The notes beneath the pieces are model-generated. The model was not told the DNA's origin. It did no database searches and saw only the letters and a list, made by a program, of their open reading frames with translations. From NCBI RefSeq assembly GCF_014154935.1, contig NZ_JACEHH010000006.1, forward strand, positions 124,001-188,000: a stretch of DNA of 64,000 nt. The letters run 5' to 3'. Below, piece by piece: positions 54,953 through 63,479 of this stretch. Each line of letters starts with the position of its first letter. Position 1 is the stretch's first letter. Position numbers and translations under genes: made by a program. The stretch is from Stieleria mannarensis (GTDB lineage Bacteria > Planctomycetota > Planctomycetia > Pirellulales > Pirellulaceae).

Positions 54953-55017
54953 ACCCGAAAACGTTTCCACGTGTTCCCAAGCACAGCCTGGGAACCCCAT
55001 GCACCGGAGGCTCCGAC

Positions 55018-55686
55018 TTGGCCACCTCAAACTCCAAAACCAAAGACTTCATCGATCCGACGTTTCTGTTTCGTTTCGAAGTCGACGTCCAGAAAGCGGA
55101 TTTGGAATGGACCTCCAAAGGTCTGCAGCTTCCCGAATCGTGCCGGATGCCATCGTTCGGGGCACTCGGCGGCCGCAAGGTGTTTGCCGACGTACGGCTG
55201 GCGTGGTCCGACGCCGGGCTGGGCGTGCATGTGCTGGTCAACGGCAAACGGCAAGTCCCCTGGTGCCGCGAAACACGTCTGGACGAAAGCGACGGCTTTC
55301 ATCTTTGGATCGACACCCGCTGCAGCCCCAACATCCACCGGGCGACACAGTACTGTCATCGTTTCCTGTTCATGCCTGCCGGGGGCGGACCACGGCGCGA
55401 ACGCCCGATCGCATCCCTGATCGAAATCCATCGCGCCCGCGGGAATCCCAAACCGATCGCCGCCGACACGCTGTCGATCAAGACGTTCGCGCGGCACGAC
55501 GGCTATGAACTCCGCGGGCTGATCCCCACCGCCGCACTGACCGGATTCGAGCCTGCCGAGCAAACCCGCCTGGCACTTTACTACGCCGTCATCGACCGCG
55601 AACTCGGCTGGCAAACTTTCGGCCCCGGCCCGGAATACCCTGTTACCGAGGACCCCAGTTTGTGGGCCGACGCGGTTTTGGTTTAG
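55018..55686 (+). CDS. DOMON/CBM9-like domain protein
   Basis: 222 residues, mainly beta-strand by pattern. It has the rhythm of a DOMON/CBM9-like sandwich: ADVRLAWSDAGLGVHVLVNG, then DGFHLWIDTR and ELRGLIPTAALTGFEP and a closing WADAVLV. Such domains bind carbohydrate, haem or other ligands. No signal peptide is seen, so it appears cytoplasmic. The best start is TTG 55018, with GGAGG about 8 bases upstream; the longer frame from 54892 runs through the inverted repeat and is unlikely. Fold assignment is tentative, but the gene is convincing. Confidence 0.7.
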   Translation: MATSNSKTKDFIDPTFLFRFEVDVQKADLEWTSKGLQLPESCRMPSFGALGGRKVFADVRLAWSDAGLGVHVLVNGKRQVPWCRETRLDESDGFHLWIDTRCSPNIHRATQYCHRFLFMPAGGGPRRERPIASLIEIHRARGNPKPIAADTLSIKTFARHDGYELRGLIPTAALTGFEPAEQTRLALYYAVIDRELGWQTFGPGPEYPVTEDPSLWADAVLV

Positions 55687-55876
55687 TTTCAGATTCGTCG
55701 GCCGGGGGCGTGCTCTTCCTCCATCACACGCGCCAACGGAAGACTTCACCCGTCCTGGAGAGGTCATGCGATCGTTATGGCGTGCAACGAGCCGCGGCGA
55801 ACCCTCCCCGCTCCGAGCGCGGATTCCGTGGCGCTCCCCACCTTGTTCTCAAGCGGAGTCTGGGAATGAGGCGGCA

Positions 55877-57073
55877 CTAAGGCGTGATCGGGCTGGTCAC
55901 CGGCGGTGTGGAAAACGCGTCGTCGTCGTCCGAAGATCCGGCCGCGAACGCGGCTCCGGCCGCTGCGAATCCCAACACGGGCAGCAGACTGCCGCGTCCA
56001 CCGACGCCACCGCCGGCTCCGCCACCGCCTCCCCCGCCACCACCGACGGGTGCACCTTCCATCGACGCGGTTTCAACGGGCAATCCCGGCTCACCGGGAG
56101 GCAGGATTTCGGGCTGTTGCGGTTGGTCTTCAATCAGCTCCTCGATCGCCGGCGATTCTAAACCGCTGGGCGCGAGCTGCAATTCAAACTGGGGCTGGAA
56201 CGTCGATGCCTGGAGTGCGACCAACTGCCGGCCGTCATCGCCGACTGATTCGCTGCTGGCAAGCACTTCTTCGACCAGTTGGACTCCGACCACGCCGATT
56301 CCGTCAGGACCGATGGCGATGACCGAGTAAAACCCGGGGGCCAACGAGTCGATCGTAAAGCTGCCGTCGGCTTCGGTGATCGCCTGTCCGATCAGCTCGC
56401 GGTTTTGGTACAGCAAAACGTTGGTGCCGGCGGCACCGTCAAGCTGGCCATCGTTCGCCCCGGCACGATAAATCCGTCCCGAGATCCCGCCGGCCGTTTG
56501 GGCGACGCGGTAGGTGTGCTCGGCACGCAGCTCATTCATCAGCTTGACCCCATGGGGGCCTTCAAATGCCGCCACAAATGGGATGGTCGACGGCATGTAT
56601 CGGATCACCGAGTTTCTGACTTTGTTGACACGCAGCCCGGCGGCGGCGATCTCCAGTTGATGATGCCGCGGGTCGATTTGCCGGTCACTGGCGGCAACCA
56701 CATGCACGGCATAGCAGGCGACGAGGTTCGGGCCGCGGGTCACCAGGGTGTAGACACCGTCGGGCACCCCGGCAAAGGAATACTGAAAACCTGATTCGGC
56801 TGACGGCTGAGCCCGATAGATCGCGCCCTCTTGAGAAACGAGCGAAACGCCGATGCTGCCCGCCGGGAGGGTGTCTGCCGACGTGTCCGGCGCTACAATC
56901 ACCGCATCCAGTCGGCCTTCGGCGCTGGCCGCGACCCACTGTTGGACCACCAAGTGCTGGCCGTCACCCTCGGCGGCGGCCGCAAAATCGGTCCAGACCA
57001 GACTCGCGAGCGCAAAAATGGCCGGCGTCACGATGCTCAGTGAGGGCATCAGGGGCTGTGTAAACGTACGCAT
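55877..57073 (-). CDS. Exported protein with carboxypeptidase-regulatory-like domains and Gly-rich C-terminus
   Basis: A signal peptide (about residues 10-34, ending FAAAAEG) precedes two beta-rich segments, the second with GISGRIYRAG and ADGSFTIDSLAPGFYSVIAIG, which matches the CarboxypepD_reg/SpaA-like fold. After about residue 345 comes a run of ten glycines, a hydrophobic stretch (LLPVLGFAAAGAAFAAG) and SSDDDDA, then a short Ser/Thr/Pro tail. That Gly-hydrophobic-acidic ending looks like a membrane anchor or sorting tail. 398 residues from ATG 57073; ATG 57049 is an alternative. Divergent from the gene at 57163 and same strand as the TolC-like gene. Confidence 0.75.
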   Translation of the reverse strand: MRTFTQPLMPSLSIVTPAIFALASLVWTDFAAAAEGDGQHLVVQQWVAASAEGRLDAVIVAPDTSADTLPAGSIGVSLVSQEGAIYRAQPSAESGFQYSFAGVPDGVYTLVTRGPNLVACYAVHVVAASDRQIDPRHHQLEIAAAGLRVNKVRNSVIRYMPSTIPFVAAFEGPHGVKLMNELRAEHTYRVAQTAGGISGRIYRAGANDGQLDGAAGTNVLLYQNRELIGQAITEADGSFTIDSLAPGFYSVIAIGPDGIGVVGVQLVEEVLASSESVGDDGRQLVALQASTFQPQFELQLAPSGLESPAIEELIEDQPQQPEILPPGEPGLPVETASMEGAPVGGGGGGGGGAGGGVGGRGSLLPVLGFAAAGAAFAAGSSDDDDAFSTPPVTSPITP

Positions 57074-57162
57074 CGGGAAACTCTGACAGACGTAGAAACC
57101 GGGTGTAGAACGAGCGGACCAGTCATACTAGCTTGAGGGATTTCCCCGGGCAAGCAAACAGC

Positions 57163-57525
57163 GTGAGCATTAACCCATATTCCGTCACCGCCGAGGCGCC
57201 TTTGCAGAAAGGCTACTTTGGCGAACACTCCCGCCGAAAGGAGGGGGCGTTCCTGTATCGCGTGGTCGAGATCCGGCACCCGATCGAGGCGGAGTTCGTT
57301 TATTCCGGTTGGTGGTTCCGCCAAACGATCGACATTGCTGGCGAGCGGGTTTGGCGCCAGATCAGCTGGATCGGGTTGAAAAAACAGGCCGAGTTTCGGT
57401 TGCCCGAGTCGCTTGACGCGAATCGTCGCCAAGGCCGCATCGAAATCGACTTTTCGCGAGGATTGCGGATCCGTCGCTTTCGGATCTGGATCGGGGAGGA
57501 GTTGGTTTACGACGAAGTGGCGTGA
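57163..57525 (+). CDS. Small planctomycete-type protein of unknown function
   Basis: About 120 residues. The opening SINPYSVTAEAP is a familiar start for short planctomycete proteins, and the rest is beta-rich with many aromatics (FVYSGWWFRQTIDIAGERVW). The frame extends to a TTG at 57133, but GTG 57163 gives the NPYS opening. No membrane helix, no motif. Function unknown. Confidence 0.65.
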   Translation: MSINPYSVTAEAPLQKGYFGEHSRRKEGAFLYRVVEIRHPIEAEFVYSGWWFRQTIDIAGERVWRQISWIGLKKQAEFRLPESLDANRRQGRIEIDFSRGLRIRRFRIWIGEELVYDEVA

Positions 57526-57552
57526 ACACGGGCAATCGTCAGATCGATCACT

Positions 57553-57640
57553 CGTAGCGGAAGCCGCCAAGGCTTTCGATCATCGCGTAGCGAAAGCCGC
57601 CAAGGCTTTCGATCATCGCGTAGCGGAAGCCGCCAACGGT
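57553..57640 (+). repeat. 33-bp tandem repeat, GTAGCGGAAGCCGCCAAGG family
   Basis: Units begin at 57553, 57586 and 57619; the third is partial. A related core is also found at 45104-45129. Confidence 0.85.
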
Positions 57641-57736
57641 TTGTTGTCATGCTCGGCTCAGCAAGATTCACCGGATCTTTCCAGGCGCGAAGCGTGAGCG
57701 AGGGGCGCCGCGGAGTTTGAGAGCGAACTGCAATGG

Positions 57737-57762
57737 CGAAAGCCTTGGCGGCTTCCGCTACG
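57737..57762 (-). repeat. Inverted copy of the GTAGCGGAAGCCGCCAAGG core
   Basis: Perfect 26-bp reverse complement of 57553-57578, 159 bases downstream of it. Transcripts crossing the region could form a very stable hairpin. Confidence 0.85.
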
Positions 57763-57920
57763 AAATCAACGACGAAAAGCTCGAGGCACCTTGTGAGTGC
57801 GACTCGAGCTAGTCGTTGGCATGGCCGCCCATTACTCCCGAAGCGTCTCGGGAACGGCCATACGATTCCTCCGCCCTACGGATGGATTGATGGTTGGACC
57901 GAGGGTCCAATGCGTGGCGA

Positions 57921-60374
57921 TCAGCGTGCCACTTGCGTTGGGGCGGAACGAGGAGCTTTGGGGACCGCGGTTCGGCGGACCGGAACGGGTGCCCCCGAGG
58001 CGGTGGCGACCGATTCGGCCGCGGCGGCTGGAGCCACCTGCTCGGTTTGATAGCTGATCGGTGCGATCGAACCGGACGGCTGACCGGGGACCAGAATGCT
58101 GCTGTCCCGGGATGGCACGGCCGGGGTGCCGTCAGATGGAGCCGACGACTCGGGTTCCGTCACCGACGGATCGGGGACGGGAATCACCGGCGGATTGATC
58201 GGCTGGGGATTGAGCATTTCGCTGGGTGATCCGTATTGTTCCAGCGGCATGTCTTCGACCGGAGCCACTTCGTTGTAGGATTTTTCGAACATCCCCATCG
58301 ATCCGGCTTGTTCGGGCGAGACGATCTGGCCGGACGACGAATCGCTGAACCCCATCACTTCGACCGCGGCGTTGGCGTCACCGACCGGTCCGCGTCGCAC
58401 GACACCCGGTCGCGTCACACCGTATTGCAACTTGTATCCTGCCGATCGTTCACGTGCACGTTCCAAAGCGTCGCAGTAGGCCTTGCTGTTCCAGGGACCT
58501 TCCCGCAGTGCGATGTTGCTGTTGGCCAGCAAGGTGCCGCGAAGGTAGTCGACATAGTTGATCGATTTGTTGTATTCGACCAGAGCACGGTAGTACGAAA
58601 TCTGGGCTTCGGCACGACGCTGTTGACTTTGCAGCACGACGTTCACGGGGCTGAGTCCCTTTTGGTACTCCAACATCCGCGCGTCAACTTCTTGCTCGGC
58701 GGCTTGCCACTCGTTGGCCGCATCTTGCAGTTGCGAGAAGTGGCTAGCGGATTTGCCGATCGCGTCGCTGAGTTGGCTGACGGCCAATCGCTCGGACTCT
58801 TGCAGGAACTCTTGTCGCTGGCGAAGTGTCAATTGTGCGTTTCGGATCCGCGCCAGTTCGCGTCGGACTCCCACGGGCATCGAGAACTCCAGACGAACCA
58901 CACCCTCTTGGAAGTCTCCACTGGTTAAACTGGCCAGTGCACTGCTGCCAGCGGCGGGGAACGGATCGCGGTCACGTCCGGGAGGCCCCAGTGTGTCCCC
59001 CAAGCCGACGTAGCGATACAACAGCGACAGGTTCACGTCGGGCAGGACTTGGTTCTTGGCCAAGGCCAGTTCCAGTTCGGCTTGTTTGATCGAGTACTTT
59101 TGGCTGCGGAGTTCGGGGCTCAGGTACAACATCTGCGCGACCGAGTCGGACCACTGGAAATCCACACGAGCCTGTGTCGGTTCGTCGATCGGTCGGATCA
59201 AACGTCCGTCGGTTGCGGTCAAACCGAGCAGTTCTCGCAGCGCGCGTTCGCGGCCGTAGACGCCGAAGCGGTCGTCGCCGGGCAAGTTCGATCCATTGAG
59301 TGCCGCGGTCAGACGGCGTTGCAGATTCCAGTACTGGCCGACCGACTGCGACAATTCTTGAATCGTCCCGGTGCCGGCGTCCATGTTCAGTTTGGTGAAT
59401 TCGGCGGTCGCTTGAGCACTGTCGCGTGCGATCGTGGCGGTCGCGACAGCTCGATAGGTCAGGTACAGATCCCAGTAAGCGACTTCGACGTCACGGACCA
59501 GGTTGCGAATTTGTTGTTCGAACGTCGCGATCGAAATGTCCTCGTTCATGCTGGCCAACATGACAGGAATGCGGTTGATGTAGGTGCCGCGATTGCGAAG
59601 CAGCGGGTGTTGGACTTGGGCTTCGACGATGGCGGTGTAGTCGCTGGCGTACAGCCGCGAAATGCTGCTCAGCTCGGTGTTGTTTCGCGAGTACAGGATT
59701 TGTTGACGCAGCGTTGCGACGCCACCGGTCGCAAACCGTTTGCTGATCGCGGACTGTTGCGACGAGTTTTGGGCGACGGTGAACTGACGGTTGATCGTGT
59801 TGCCACTGCCGACGTTTTGCGGCCGGTCGGTGGTGGACGAATCGATGAACCCGCTGACGACCGCGTCGAATTCGGCCAACGCGTCCTCGACGCCGCCGAT
59901 CTGGTTGGCCCGCACGGCTCCTCGGGGCAGCAACCGGTTGCCGTTGCTGTCAGTCGTGATCGGAATCGATTGGGTGGTCGATTGCTGGAGCGCGACGTCA
60001 TAGACGCTGCCGAACTGGCCCGGTGATCCGCTGACGAACTGGGCGGCGATGTTCTGGCGCGTCTCCGCCGTTCCGCCGGTGGTCATCAGGAACCGCGCAT
60101 TTTGCAGCGCCATCGTGACGCATTCTTCCAGCGTCATGTTCCAGAATTCGTAGTTATGATTGCCTACCGTCAGCGGCGGCAACGACTCGGTCGCCTCCGG
60201 CATACTGGCAACTTCCACGTCGGGATACTCGATCGACGTGGCAGTGTTGAGGTAGTGCTGTAAATCCGGCGACTCATTCACAAAGAACGGTTGCGTCGGC
60301 GTACATCCAGTCGCCAATACAATCGCCAAAACGAGTTGCAGGTGCGCAGCGATTCGAAACAACGAGCGATTCAT
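57921..60374 (-). CDS. TolC-like outer-membrane efflux lipoprotein, long form
   Basis: Outer-membrane channel component of an efflux or type I export system. A lipoprotein-type signal ends in LATGC (Cys24). Two OEP-type helical regions follow: MTLEECVTMALQNARFL (about 80-96) with later VEAQVQHPLLRN and VRDVEVAYWDLYLTYRAVATA (split), and a second repeat with LDLALAKNQVLPDVNLSLLYRY-like sequence near 450. The last 170 residues or so are Pro/Ser/Glu-rich and unlike TolC. The total of 817 residues compares with 450-500 for typical TolC. No inner-membrane or adaptor genes are adjacent in the window. Start ATG 60374. Confidence 0.85.
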   Translation of the reverse strand: MNRSLFRIAAHLQLVLAIVLATGCTPTQPFFVNESPDLQHYLNTATSIEYPDVEVASMPEATESLPPLTVGNHNYEFWNMTLEECVTMALQNARFLMTTGGTAETRQNIAAQFVSGSPGQFGSVYDVALQQSTTQSIPITTDSNGNRLLPRGAVRANQIGGVEDALAEFDAVVSGFIDSSTTDRPQNVGSGNTINRQFTVAQNSSQQSAISKRFATGGVATLRQQILYSRNNTELSSISRLYASDYTAIVEAQVQHPLLRNRGTYINRIPVMLASMNEDISIATFEQQIRNLVRDVEVAYWDLYLTYRAVATATIARDSAQATAEFTKLNMDAGTGTIQELSQSVGQYWNLQRRLTAALNGSNLPGDDRFGVYGRERALRELLGLTATDGRLIRPIDEPTQARVDFQWSDSVAQMLYLSPELRSQKYSIKQAELELALAKNQVLPDVNLSLLYRYVGLGDTLGPPGRDRDPFPAAGSSALASLTSGDFQEGVVRLEFSMPVGVRRELARIRNAQLTLRQRQEFLQESERLAVSQLSDAIGKSASHFSQLQDAANEWQAAEQEVDARMLEYQKGLSPVNVVLQSQQRRAEAQISYYRALVEYNKSINYVDYLRGTLLANSNIALREGPWNSKAYCDALERARERSAGYKLQYGVTRPGVVRRGPVGDANAAVEVMGFSDSSSGQIVSPEQAGSMGMFEKSYNEVAPVEDMPLEQYGSPSEMLNPQPINPPVIPVPDPSVTEPESSAPSDGTPAVPSRDSSILVPGQPSGSIAPISYQTEQVAPAAAAESVATASGAPVPVRRTAVPKAPRSAPTQVAR

Positions 60375-60590
60375 GCCCTGAGCTTCCCTAGGCCGCGACT
60401 TCGGTCACCCTTCGATCGTGAAGGAGGATCACATCGAATGATGAAGTCAGTCGCGAGCAGTCCAAACGGAAGCCCCCCACCAAGGTCACTCAGGCTCACT
60501 ACGTCATAAACCGTGAGAAACCTTGTCCAAGAGTGGGTATCGGTGGCAGAGTTGGTAAACTTTGACGGTTCTGCCAAGAATTCTGGAGTT

Positions 60591-61382
60591 CTATCGAGTT
60601 CGCCAGCTGGGCGTGAAAATCGGCGGTTTGGCGCTGTCGATCAGCGGCTCGGAGACCGTGTCTTGCTGTGAAACCGCGGATTGCTCGCGTTTCACGCCGC
60701 GGGCTTTCCCACCACTGACCAGTTCGGCGATCGTCGTCCCGTTGGCAAGCGGAGCGGACTGGGAAACGTGGACTTCCCAAGCGGACAGCGCGCCAGCGTC
60801 GGACGAGGATTGCACCCCGTCACCTGCTTCGATCTCGGGCAATTCCAATTGCGGCCCGTCCAGCTCCGGCACATCGGCTGGCTCGGGAAGCGGATCGGTC
60901 TGTGGTTCGCCCTCGGTCGCAGAACGGGTCGGCAGCGGGGCGGTTTCCAGCATCTCGGCATCCGACGCGACACCCGCCCGCGGGTTGCTGGGACGTCGCG
61001 GTCCGACGTCCATCGCGTGGTACGGCTTGGGATAGAAGTAATGCTGCTCCAACCGCAGATGCTTTTTGGGCTTTTCATAGCCGCCGCTGTGGACGGCACG
61101 ATGCCAGGCCATCGCTTCCTGGCTGGACGGCGCGATCAGGTAGGCCAGCTTGCCGCCCAAGTAGGTCGGACGGTTGTAGACGCGGCGATAGCTGGGATGC
61201 AGCCGATTGCCCAGCGGTCCGATCACATCAACACGTGGGTGAACCGTCTGGTTCTCGCGGTCGGGGTGATGCGCGGCGGCCAAACCGGTCATCGCGACCG
61301 TCAGAGCGGCAAAACCGGCAAACGCGGCGGCGCGGCGCGACTTGGCCAATGCCGAAACAAAGTTCAAATCAAGCTGAATCAT
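60591..61382 (-). CDS. Exported protein of unknown function
   Basis: 263 residues. The N-terminus has a signal-like stretch (AAFAGFAALTVAMTGLAAAHH) followed by a basic His/Tyr/Pro-rich part (PKKHLRLEQHYFYPKPYHAM) and then an acidic Pro/Glu-rich stretch with PLPEPADVPELDGPQLELPE. No catalytic motif and no family recognised. Start ATG 61382 has AAGGATG just upstream. A 216-base gap separates it from the TolC-like gene that follows it on the same strand, so operon membership is uncertain; I see no terminator in that gap. Confidence 0.7.
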   Translation of the reverse strand: MIQLDLNFVSALAKSRRAAAFAGFAALTVAMTGLAAAHHPDRENQTVHPRVDVIGPLGNRLHPSYRRVYNRPTYLGGKLAYLIAPSSQEAMAWHRAVHSGGYEKPKKHLRLEQHYFYPKPYHAMDVGPRRPSNPRAGVASDAEMLETAPLPTRSATEGEPQTDPLPEPADVPELDGPQLELPEIEAGDGVQSSSDAGALSAWEVHVSQSAPLANGTTIAELVSGGKARGVKREQSAVSQQDTVSEPLIDSAKPPIFTPSWRTR

Positions 61383-61675
61383 GGGGACATCCTTTTCCCG
61401 GTAACGATCACACGAACCCTGCCCTTATGTTCGACCGGGACAGTCGCTCTGTGCTGGATTTCGCTTTGAGCACCAGTTGCGACGTTGCTAACGATCATTC
61501 CGGCCAGGGGCGGCCGGCTGGCAAACTCCGGAAACTTTGCTGGCAAATCCGTTCAGCGCGATTGCGATTGCGGTCGATCCGAACCCCTACGGCAAGGATC
61601 GCCAGACAGCGTTCGACTCGGGATTCCGAGCGATTTCATCCGTCATTCGCTTTCCATTTGCCAGAGCAGATTCTC
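61383..61675. other. Divergent intergenic region, no gene seen
   Basis: 293 bases between a minus-strand and a plus-strand gene. Both promoters should lie here. I see no clear promoter pair, repeat or RNA structure. Confidence 0.45.
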
Positions 61676-63181
61676 GTGAGCACACCTGTACCGTCCTACC
61701 TTCGACTTCACCTGGGCGAAGACGCTCAAACCGCCGCCCGCCCCGGCCAGTCTTCGAGCGACCAATTTTGGAGTGCCTTTTCCGCGGCGACCGGATGGCG
61801 GATCGACGACCGGCACAAGGCCGACGGCGTGCAGGTCTTGCCGGCGGTGCAGATGGATGTGATGGCCGACGATCCGGCCGATTCCCAACCGCCGGTGGTC
61901 AAGGAAACCGCAACAGAACTGGCCAGCGTGGCGCGGGCGATGGCGACCGAAATCGACGAGTTGCAATCGCTGGTCCGCCGCCAAGAGATCGAATTGGCAA
62001 GTCTGGCGACGGTTCAATTTTCTCCGGCCCGCAGCGAGGCGGCATCCGAAGCGATCCATCTGACGCTCGAGCGGGCCATCCAGGCGACCGGGTTTGATGC
62101 CGCGGCGGTCTACATGCTGGACGACGAGACGCAATACCTGAAGACCCGCGTGGTGGTCGGATTGCCGTCGGATCGACTCAAGAGCGAGCCGCGGATGTTG
62201 CGTGGCAGTCGCGCCGATTTGGAAGCGATGGTCCAGGACGCGGTGCTGATGGACGACCTCCGCGGCCATCTGGCAGAAACGTGGAACGCACCGGAATCGT
62301 TCGGCGCGGCCGTCTGCACGGCGATCTACAAAGGCGACCTACCGATCGGTACGCTGTGGTTGTTCGCCAACGACCCGAAGCAATTGGATCCGTCCCATTC
62401 GGCGATCGCGCAAATGGCGTCGTCTCAGATCACGCAAGAACTCTCGTCGGCCGCCCAGGTCCGCCGCGAACAACGCAACCGCAGTTCGGTCGACGCGATC
62501 AACGACATCGCCGCGTGGCAATACTCGTCCCTACCCGTGGGCAAGTGGTTGGCGCCGGGATGGCTGGTCGACGGAATGATCGAATCGCCGCACGACTGGT
62601 CGACCGGTTGGCACATGTGGGACGTTCTGCCCGACGGATCAATGATCTTGGCGATGGCCGAGGCGTCGGACCCGCGTGCCGGGGGTGCGATGATCGCCGC
62701 GACCGCTCGGGCCGCCCTGACCGCGCACAGCGGTTATCAACACACGCCCCACCAGATGCTGCAACGGATCAACGACACCTTGTGGGAAACGAACACCACC
62801 GACCAGCTGGTCTCGTTGCTCTACGCCCGTCTGAATCCGGAAACCGGCCAGGGTGAACTGGCCTCCGCCGGCGACATCGCGGGATTGATTGCCGGCAAGT
62901 ACGGCTATCGCCCGCTGACGCGAACGGGCGACAAACCGCTCGGCACGGCGATGAAGATCGAATGTTATGAGTCGGAGTTCCGGCTGGCCGAAGGTGAAAC
63001 GTTGGTGACGTATGGGCAAGGGTTGCGGGCCGACGGGATCAGCCAAGAACTGGTGGGATGCTGCATGCGATCGGCCCTGCAGAGTGAACAAAACGCGCTG
63101 GCGGTGTTGCGTCGTGAAATGGCAGGTTTTCCCAATCGTCACGAGCGCGGACTTTTGTCGCTTTCACGGCGACGCGGCTGA
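61676..63181 (+). CDS. GAF-domain plus degenerate SpoIIE/PP2C-like protein
   Basis: 501 residues from GTG 61676 (STPVPSYLRLHL follows). The middle part, about 120-250, is GAF-like: LERAIQATGFDAAAVYMLDD and PIGTLWLFANDP. The C-terminal half follows the SpoIIE phosphatase layout (WDVLPDGSMILAMAEASDP, MLQRINDTLWE, LLYARLNPETGQGELASAGD, PLGTAM, VTYGQGLRADG). The usual metal-binding aspartates are mostly missing: GDVSGxG is replaced by AEASDPRAG and TDG by GQG. It may therefore bind partners without phosphatase activity. Other GAF-SpoIIE proteins control sigma-factor pathways. The start is uncertain because the frame is open well upstream. Confidence 0.75.
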   Translation: MSTPVPSYLRLHLGEDAQTAARPGQSSSDQFWSAFSAATGWRIDDRHKADGVQVLPAVQMDVMADDPADSQPPVVKETATELASVARAMATEIDELQSLVRRQEIELASLATVQFSPARSEAASEAIHLTLERAIQATGFDAAAVYMLDDETQYLKTRVVVGLPSDRLKSEPRMLRGSRADLEAMVQDAVLMDDLRGHLAETWNAPESFGAAVCTAIYKGDLPIGTLWLFANDPKQLDPSHSAIAQMASSQITQELSSAAQVRREQRNRSSVDAINDIAAWQYSSLPVGKWLAPGWLVDGMIESPHDWSTGWHMWDVLPDGSMILAMAEASDPRAGGAMIAATARAALTAHSGYQHTPHQMLQRINDTLWETNTTDQLVSLLYARLNPETGQGELASAGDIAGLIAGKYGYRPLTRTGDKPLGTAMKIECYESEFRLAEGETLVTYGQGLRADGISQELVGCCMRSALQSEQNALAVLRREMAGFPNRHERGLLSLSRRRG

Positions 63182-63479
63182 TTTTTTTGAGCCAGTGATC
63201 CACAAATGCGGGGATAAAATCGGTATGCTGTGAAAGTCGCACCCGCCGGCGAGGGTAACCTCCAAGGATCGCGATGCGAACGCCAGACGGTTTTCGCGTC
63301 CTCTCGGCACCGTGACCCCCGGCACCGTGACCCCCGGCACCGTGACCCCCGGCGCCGTCACCCTCGGCGCCGTGACCCCCGGCACCGTGACCCCCGGCAC
63401 CGTGACCCCCGGCACCGTGACCCCCGGCACCGTGACCCCCAGCGGCCCCCTCCCAGACCCCAAGAGATCTCTGTTGCCA
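63182..63479. other. Gap before the nitroreductase gene, dominated by a tandem repeat
   Basis: 298 bases containing the 15-bp repeat array at 63306-63440. Because 15 is divisible by 3, both strands have open frames through the array, but none has credible flanking protein sequence. Confidence 0.65.
63306..63440 (+). repeat. 15-bp tandem repeat, nine units of GGCACCGTGACCCCC
   Basis: Units start at 63306 and every 15 bases to 63426. Seven are identical or nearly so; units four and five are diverged (GGCGCCGTC..). The array ends 39 bases before the start of the nitroreductase gene and may influence its expression. Copy number is likely to vary. Confidence 0.9.

Larger units (their letters stand above)
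57526..57920. other. Repeat-rich intergenic region
   Basis: 395 bases before the stop of the TolC-like gene. It holds a three-unit 33-bp repeat (57553-57640) and an inverted copy of its core (57737-57762). The open frame through the direct units is a by-product of the 33-base period, and I do not call a gene. Confidence 0.7.

Noticed and set aside
57553-57640. CRISPR array
   Set aside because: Units are directly adjacent with no unique spacers, and no cas genes are nearby.
57413-57697. A small gene with repeated AKAFDHRVA
   Set aside because: It is the translation of the intergenic 33-bp repeat and overlaps the end of the preceding gene in another frame.
60902-61675. A 258-codon N-terminal extension of the GAF/SpoIIE gene
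   Set aside because: It runs antisense through most of the exported-protein gene and its composition is Arg/Ser/Gly-rich. GTG 61676 gives a sensible start.
63306-63440. CRISPR array or a pentapeptide-repeat protein gene
   Set aside because: There are no spacers. The open frames on both strands arise because the period is 15 bases, and the flanking translation is not protein-like.
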